The notes beneath the pieces are model-generated. The model worked only from the letters and a program-made list of their open reading frames with translations. It was not told the origin of the DNA and did no database searches. Positions 58,501-64,000 of a DNA stretch of 64,000 bases are shown here, in pieces. The stretch lies in contig JAPXFQ010000082.1 in NCBI GenBank assembly GCA_028564705.1, forward strand, positions 620,001 through 684,000, in the 5' to 3' direction. The position numbers and the translations under genes are program-made. The DNA comes from Apricaphanius iberus. Taxonomy: Eukaryota > Chordata > Actinopteri > Cyprinodontiformes > Aphaniidae. How positions within the stretch are numbered: the stretch's first letter is position 1; every line of letters starts with the position of its first letter.

Positions 58501-61500
58501 CTGTTTCCTGTGTCCAGTAATTATTGTAAACAACAGTTCCTTCTTTAAACAATAAAGTTTCCTTGATGCTCGTTCATGAACACCAGACTGTCATGCTTTG
58601 GTAGGTTTCCAGTTGTGCCGTTTTACTTTCAAATGATTAAATTAAAAATTAAATAGAGACCAGTTAGCTTTATAGTCAGATTGAATGTCCCGCCAATGGA
58701 CTATTTAGTAATCACGTGACTGAATGTACCGGGTTGCAATGGATTTTTTTAGAGGTTTTAAATCAAAAGGATATAAATACGTCGACCAGCACACATTTCG
58801 GATTTTTGTTTGTTAAAAAGGAACAACGCTTTTGTGTCGCTGTATGCATCTGCATGTCAAAAGTTGTCATATATTGGAAAGTTTTGGGAAATAGAGACTA
58901 TAAGACAAACTACTTTAAAAGGAAAATATAAAGCCGGAGCAATGTGAAAAGTTATGGTTACCAATTGGCCCGACAGGTTTCTTGATGAAGCGTCCTGCAG
59001 CACATGCGTCATTAATGGCGGCGATCAGGTCAGGTACGTCATCGCCAAAGCGTTTGAGCTTGTTGGATCGACTGGCGAGGAGCTGGTTCTTTCTCTTCAG
59101 CTTGGACTCGTAAGCAAACTGCACGCTCTTTGCTTCAACTCTAGTATAAAGGAGGGATAAGCAGTGATTTTCACTTGCCATGAAAAAACCCAAAAACCTA
59201 CAAAGTTAGGATGAAAGCAGGAATTATTTCTTGTACCTCAGCTTGTCTCGTTCTTCTTTTCCCTTCAGCAGGGCCTGATGTTTCTTCGTGATTTCTTCAT
59301 TTAGCTGTGAGCATGTCCTCTGAAGCTCTGCCAGCTGCTCTTTGAGATCCACCATGGTCGCCTGCCGTTTTGAGCGTCTGGTTTCTCCGCTGTTGTTCAT
59401 TCTCTCACTGACAGCAGAGGAAACATTTCAGGTTGTCGCGTGGACGTCTATAAAAGCCTAAGCCGATAAATGAAATGTTTGAACGCCTCCGCACCTCGCT
59501 TTAGCCTTGTTTATTTTCTCCTGGAGAAGATTCTGCTCTCGTTCCGTTTGTTTAAGTTTGTTCAGAGCTCGGAAATAAACAAGCTATGAAGAAAAACAGT
59601 TATTAAAAAAAAATAGATTCACATTTGACAGAATGAGCTACAAATAGAGCAGGTGGAAAGAATACCTCCTGCTCTTTGTGAGCTTTGTTAGTGATCTTGG
59701 CTTGCTGTTTGAAGTTGAGGTTATCCTCTCTGAGGGACTTCTGCTCCTCTCGTAGACTGTCTGCTCTTTGTTTAATAATCTGCAGCCTTTTCTCCATTTG
59801 TACGAGCTTTGTCTGCAAGAAAGAAAAACAAAATGAGCAAAAGCTTCCCTATAAATGCTTGGCACATTTCGAAACATACCTGGAGAATAACTTGTTTTAT
59901 ACCTGACAGAGGTGGAGGTTATCCTCATGCTTTTTATTTTTTTCTTCTTTCTGAATCTCCTCCTTCAGCTGCTGTATAGACTGCTCCTTGTCCCTGACCT
60001 AGAGGTGAAAAAACGTTAATGTTTGTCATGTTTAAGTACAACAGCTTGTTAAACATTAATTAGCCTGGCAAGAACAGCAGGCGACATCTTGATTTATCTT
60101 GTTTAAGTTTACTTCTTGCCCTCTTTAAATCTAAACAGCAGATCAGTGCATCCTTGGTCTCCCGATTTCTACTGAGTAAATAAAACTATATTTGAGTCAG
60201 CTTTAAAACAAGAAGGGAATGCCTTAACTGAATCTGACATGAAATCTATTAATACCTAGTGGGATTAGAAAACTTTTTAAAAAAAAGACTTTTTCTACTA
60301 GAATAAATATTGAATGAATGTTTTGCCACTTTATTGAACACAAAACAAGGTGGAGTGACCTCTCGAGTGTTCCGAAATATCTTTTTAGGAAAAAGAGGTG
60401 CGGCTCTAAGAAACTAAAAGGTGGAAAGGACAGATTTCGTTCTGAAAAAATAAAAATAAAATTAATAAATAAATAAATAAATAATTATTAACTCTCTGTT
60501 GAAACCACATTTTGTGTCAAAGTTATAAATCAGCTCATTTCTTAATGTTAAGGTTAGAAAAAAAAAACAGGACACAACAGGCTACATGATTATGACAGAT
60601 GAGTAAACAGCCAGACCATCAATGTTTGTTAGCATAACGTTTTTTTTCCAGGAGGAACTTTTGGTGCATCCCACCACAAAAGATGCAAATGTTTGAAGTG
60701 ACGTATCTAACTATAGAAAAGTTTAAAGCTGTAACATTAGGTACTCAGAATAATGTTTCAGTACCCAAAGTAGTGTAAGTAATCCCTTACAGATACAACA
60801 AGGAGTGATTATGTGTAGAAAACAGAGACTTTTAGCTGCTTCCATTCAATGCAGCATTTTCATACAATAAAAAACCTGCTGGCTTGCTCTAGCTAACCCA
60901 TTTTAAAACTTTGGATGTGGAAGTGAAGCTTATTATTGTAAGCAAAAAGGCATAAAACAACCAAAAGGGAAAAAAAAGAGTCTGCTGAACATGTGAACAT
61001 ATCCTCTTACCAAACACCATGCCATTCTTTTCTTCAGGTTCTCCAAATTCTCCTTCAAATCACTGAAAGATGACAAACTTTCATATCGCTCCTTCTTCTG
61101 CAGGAACTCCTGCTTTAAGTCCTTGAGGCACTGAACACAAAACAAAGATAGGCACATAGTTCTTTTTTTAAAAAATACAAATGTCATCGGCATGCTGAAG
61201 TGTCAACAACATGCAGCGATTTCATCCCTTAGCCGCCTTCTAAGCCAGAGCTCATAAAGTGTTTCACATAAAGACGATTAGTGGATGCAGCAGAGCAGAA
61301 AATGTATGTAACCAATTAAATTAAGCTTGGATTTCTTCTAGAAAGAGCAAAAGAAACAAAGGAATGGTATTTTTTATAATATGCAAAAGTATCTAATAAT
61401 TCCATGTAGCGCTTCTAATAAAAAGTGTGCATTTGAAGAGGGAGACCAAAAGGTTATCCAACAGAGAAAGAAAATACGGTGTACATAACAGATTGTACAG

Positions 61501-62282
61501 TATATGTTTTAATAATCAAGCATCTTCATTTAAGATCTCTTTAACAGGATAAATAAAAATGTATAATAGGATTGGATTGGAATAAACTAAATTAATTTGC
61601 ACCACACTGGATTCCATAGATATATGGATATAAACTGAGCCTATTCGTTTAGTGAACTGTATCGTCACTGCGCAAATTGAGCTGGGTTAGGTGTCCAACA
61701 TTGTACTAAACAACAGTAAACTGTGAGGTTTAGCAAATAACGCATCAAATTAATATATTTTTTGCTTTATATTGTTTTTTAATTGATTGTTAACACTGCA
61801 TTATGTTTAGAAGTATATTTCACTTAATTTCCAATAAGGGAAGAGTTGCTTTTTTCTAAAAACAGACATCATTTTAATTTTCCCCAATTTTGAAACTACA
61901 GAGTAAATATCTCCAAAAACCATTATTTCACGAGACAATAATTTGTTGACAAATTAAAGCATCCATCCATCTATTTAGGTTTTAGGCAATAGAAGCAGCT
62001 TTGTACCTCTTCCTGCCTCTCAACCTGCTGCCGTGTGATTGTTTCAGTGTGCTTGATGTGGATGTAATCTCTCTTCATCTGCTCGAGTAAAGTCGCTTTC
62101 ATGAAGAACTGGAAATGATAAAACAGAACTTTAACATCAAAAACAAAGCTAACCCAATGGAACCTAAAGTCAGCGGTCTTAGAGTGAATGCGGTGTGTTA
62201 CCTTATACTTGTCTGACTCATTTTTCGAATGCAGGAACTGTTTACTCATTTCTTGGCTGAGAATGGATACTGGATTATCCAG
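43599..62282 (-). CDS. smc6: SMC6, structural maintenance of chromosomes 6; N-terminal exons off the window
   Basis: Twenty-one minus-strand exons in phase: 62202-62282, 62007-62108, 61011-61130, 59903-59998, 59666-59812, 59495-59583, 59237-59407, 58962-59140, 56566-56767, 56366-56480, 56113-56273, 55364-55499, 55178-55258, 54915-55085, 54625-54762, 53702-53847, 49353-49478, 48514-48619, 48054-48206, 47833-47930 and 43599-43686 (stop at 43599-43601). They give 901 residues, starting at [17 protein letters not shown]. The order is coiled coil, hinge ([15 protein letters not shown] to [15 protein letters not shown]), returning coiled coil, then the C-terminal head with signature [13 protein letters not shown] and Walker [13 protein letters not shown]6 pairs with SMC5 in a nuclear ATPase complex for DNA repair and chromosome topology. 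The human protein is about 1,091 residues, so about 190, including Walker A, are missing to the right. Identity is certain; the last exon is short and weakly conserved (LRDPERE). Confidence 0.95.
44449..46077 (-). mobile_element. Nearly intact Tc1/mariner transposon (DD38E, Intruder-like)
   Basis: Perfect 27-bp terminal inverted repeats lie at 44451-44477 and 46049-46075, both beginning CACTACCGTTCAAAAGTTTG, with TA on both outer sides (44449-44450, 46076-46077). The 1.6-kb element holds one transposase gene on the minus strand and sits in the last SMC6 intron (43687-47832). The ends are undiverged, which suggests a recent insertion. The spacing of the catalytic residues points to the DD38E Intruder family rather than classical DD34E Tc1. 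Confidence 0.9.
44613..45663 (-). pseudogene. Tc1-type transposase broken by one frameshift
   Basis: The N-terminal part (start 45663) has the paired helix-turn-helix region ([20 protein letters not shown]), a GRPR-like hook (SGRPRC) and the first catalytic Asp in [12 protein letters not shown]. It runs into a stop at about 45110. A shifted frame continues with [13 protein letters not shown], the second Asp in [10 protein letters not shown] and the Glu in [10 protein letters not shown]. There are 38 residues between the second Asp (first D of DND) and the Glu. The shift near 45100-45130 fits one inserted base or two deleted bases; otherwise the gene looks complete to its stop at 44613. It is probably inactive as it stands. 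Confidence 0.88.
46078..47832. other. SMC6 last intron, proximal part
   Basis: AT-rich intron with a short repeat-like stretch at about 46930-47040 (GACCAGTGTTTCCCGGCTCT, a common fish dispersed fragment). Nothing else supported. Confidence 0.4.
49479..53701. other. Long SMC6 intron filled with repeat remnants
   Basis: It contains a MITE-like AAACAAGT-rich stretch (about 50030-50400), a LINE fragment (50520-51020), MITE-like pieces with GCGTA motifs (about 51770-52660) and a repeat tail AATGTAAAGCGCTTTGAGTG at about 53378. The human gene has intron-separated exons in the same region, and no missing SMC6 residues need to be sought here. Confidence 0.4.
50520..51020 (-). mobile_element. Decayed LINE reverse-transcriptase C-terminal fragment
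   Basis: The reverse strand encodes, in pieces, the C-terminal region typical of fish LINE polyproteins: [35 protein letters not shown], and upstream a degraded [15 protein letters not shown]. Frameshifts and stops separate the pieces. No 3' tail is identified. Confidence 0.5.
53883..54536. mobile_element. MITE with GGGCCCTCATTTATC ends
   Basis: The left end GGGCCCTCATTTATC pairs with the right end read in reverse, GGGCCCTCATCTATC (14 of 15). The interior has several ACGCA and GCGTA motifs in inverted pairs. No coding capacity. The target duplication could not be resolved because the flanks share bases with the ends. It sits in the SMC6 intron between exons 53702-53847 and 54625-54762. Confidence 0.55.
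56768..58961. other. SMC6 intron with decayed Tc1 remnants
   Basis: About 57600-57860 and 58360-58620 resemble parts of a decayed Tc1-like element on the reverse strand (for example AAGCATGATTCTACCACCACC and GTTTTAGTCTCATCTGATCG). The G-tract at 57973 lies between them. Tandem AT-rich runs occur near 57000-57060. Confidence 0.4.
57973..57994. repeat. Poly-G tract (22 G)
   Basis: Twenty-two consecutive G bases on the plus strand, C on the SMC6 transcript strand. Assembly length at such tracts is often uncertain. Confidence 0.85.
59999..61010. other. SMC6 intron; nothing assigned
   Basis: AT-rich intron with an AAAT microsatellite at about 60455-60485. No exon signals in phase with SMC6 were found, and the flanking exons join correctly without extra sequence. 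The next intron (61131-62006) is likewise featureless. Confidence 0.4.
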
Positions 62283-62307
62283 CTGGAACACACACAAAAA
62301 ATGCTCC

Positions 62308-64000
62308 CATTCAAATCAAATCAATATTTATTTATAAAGCGCTTTTCATTCAAAAAAAGTGCTTTGCAGATAAAAAAAGACCCCACATAACCTACATTCC
62401 CATCCTTTCCCCACAATTGTAAAAACAAAATGACAATTATTCCCCCTTCCCAAACCTATTTTTCCAAACACACACAGACACACACTGGCACACATCCACA
62501 AACAAACACACGTACACACAGACACCTTCCCAAAACGCGTAAGACCATAGGTAGAGCTCAGATGGGTCAGGTGACTAACGACACGCCATCAGGGGAGCCA
62601 TCTGCCCTGATTGATCCATGGCAGCAGCCGAGGCACCGACCAGGACGCCCAGGGAGGGAGGGTGGAAACCCCCACCATCCCCAGGCACTACCAGAGGAGC
62701 GCCCAGGCCGCCGCCACCCACCCAGGGCAGAGGGTTCCACAGAGGAAACACTGGAAGGATTCAAATTAGGGATGTTCGATATTGGCTTTTCTACCGATAT
62801 ACCGATATAGCCTAACTCATAAGTTCCGATACGAATATCGATATGTGGGGACCCTCCATCATAAAAAAACAAAAACTACTAAACCCTTTTAGGTAACCAC
62901 AATGAAGTATCTTGCATCATGCATACTTGAGCTTTAAAAATGTAGAAAATGTAATAAGTACTAGAATTTTAGGTGCCATTTTTATTTTGTCTTCAAAAGC
63001 TGGACCATTTTCTCAAAAACTAAACCTCAAATCTGTCATATTTTTACATTCTGAGAGAGAAAAAAACTAGCTGAAGAGTTTGATATACTATGTGAATGAT
63101 GTGAAAAACTCATCTTATTAAAAAAATCAAAACCGTTACCGATAATTTCCGATCTTACATTTTAATGCCATTATCGGCCGATAATGACTTTAGGCCGATA
63201 ATATCGGACATCCATAATTAAAATACGTAAAATGTAAAATGACAAAAGCTAGTATGGATAATAAAATAACTAATAAAACGTGATAATGGAGAAAGTGACA
63301 CTGTAAAACAAATTGTGTATTAAAACTTAAGTATAATTAAAATAAATAAATAAACGAGGAGACGGCTGCCAAAGGAGCGCAGAGAACATGAGGGTTCATA
63401 CGGTAAAAGCAGTTCCAAAAGATAAGAAGGCCCAAGACCGTTAAGACACTTAAAAACCATTAGAAGTATTTTAAAATCGATCCTGAAACATACAGGGAGC
63501 CAATGCAATGACTCTAAAACCGGAGTGATGTGCTCCTGTTTTCTAGTTTTCATCAAGACACGTGCTGCTGAGTTTTGTAAAAGTTGTAGACCTGAAATCC
63601 TCTTTTTGGGAAGACCAGAAAGCAGGGCATTGAAGTAGTCAATTCTACTGGTGATAAAAGCATGCATCAACGTCTCCGTATTGGCCCTTGAGAGAATGCG
63701 GCGGACTCTGGCAATGTTCTGTAGATAATAACAACCTATTTTGTTTATGTTTTTAATGTGAGGAAGAAAAGTTAGCTCAGAGTCTAAAATCACGTCCAGA
63801 ATCTTCACTTGTAAAGATGGATTAGAAGATAATGATTGTAGTTTTGGTAAAAGTTTCTCTCTCTGAGCCTCAGGACCGATAACTTAAACCTCATTTTTGT
63901 CCTGGTTGAGCTGGAGAAAGTGTTCTGCCATCCAGGATTTAATGTCTAAAATGCAGTTAAAAAGTGCACCCATTGGCCGTGTGTCATCAGGAGACATGGA
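62308..64000 (-). mobile_element. L2/Rex-like LINE copy with nested MITE; continues past the right edge
   Basis: On the reverse strand, decayed reverse transcriptase runs from the right edge (PDDTRPMGALFNC, WMAEHFLQLNQDK), through one in-frame stop near 63890, to an open stretch at 63320-63808 (VILDSELTFLPHIKNINK, AFITSRIDYFNALLSGLPKK, HITPVLESLHWLPVCFRIDF). The 3' UTR follows and ends at about 62308 in AAATCAATATTTATTTATAA, the reversed tail. A hAT MITE is nested at 62767-63216. The element lies in an SMC6 intron in the same orientation as the gene and is a dead, 5'-incomplete copy as far as can be seen. Confidence 0.75.
62767..63216. mobile_element. hAT-type MITE nested in the LINE 3' UTR
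   Basis: The ends TAGGGATGTTCGATATT and, read in reverse, TATGGATGTCCGATATT match at 15 of 17. Flanks ATTCAAAT (62759-62766) and ATTAAAAT (63217-63224) agree at 7 of 8 bases, an aged 8-bp duplication. The body is rich in CCGATA/TATCGG. It is a longer relative of the element at 25007-25246. Confidence 0.7.

Overview
The window reads as nuclear DNA of a ray-finned (teleost) fish. All four genes are split by GT/AG introns. The spacers and introns are AT-rich and full of fish-type DNA transposons, MITEs, LINE 3' ends and microsatellites. Nothing looks bacterial, viral or plasmid-borne, and no tRNA, rRNA or CRISPR array was seen.

Layout, left to right. (1) 1-4670, minus strand: AFG1L (LACE1), a mitochondrial AAA-type ATPase. 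Ten coding exons are present from the start codon to the left edge; the C-terminal part lies off the window. (2) 7620-13425, plus strand: SCML4, a Polycomb-family protein with two basic AT-hook-like motifs, an SLED domain and a C-terminal SAM domain. It has seven coding exons (405 aa) and probably an untranslated first exon near 6.8 kb. (3) About 13.5-32.5 kb: repeat-rich spacer followed by what is probably the long first intron of the next gene, with a likely untranslated first exon ending at 23502. (4) 32530-38265, plus strand: VSNL1 (visinin-like protein 1), an EF-hand neuronal calcium sensor, complete in three coding exons (191 aa). (5) 43599-62282, minus strand: SMC6, a subunit of the SMC5/6 complex. 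Twenty-one coding exons (901 aa, ending at the natural stop) are present; the N-terminal head exons lie past the right edge.

The genes are unrelated housekeeping or neuronal genes, not an operon or a pathway. AFG1L and SCML4 are head to head, as on human 6q21 but without the genes between them there. VSNL1 and SMC6 are tail to tail, as on human 2p24. The spacer around 13.5-23 kb therefore joins two blocks that are on different human chromosomes.

Mobile DNA makes up much of the rest. The best-defined element is a nearly intact Tc1/mariner-type transposon (44449-46077) in the last SMC6 intron. It has perfect 27-bp terminal inverted repeats, and its transposase spacing (38 residues between the second D and the E) fits the DD38E 'Intruder' group. 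Other well-bounded elements are hAT-type MITEs with 8-bp target duplications (25007-25246 and 62767-63216, the latter nested in a LINE), a TTAA-flanked piggyBac-like MITE (9596-10139), a TAA-flanked Harbinger-like MITE (25990-26528), a TCA-flanked MITE (21325-21893) and a TA-flanked MITE in the SCML4 3' UTR region (13522-13938).

No clearly new biological system was found. The points most worth a second look are the DD38E transposon, the MITE that carries the first poly(A) signals after SCML4, the 98-bp perfect (AAT)n/(ATT)n palindrome, and two complex non-coding blocks that could be enhancers.
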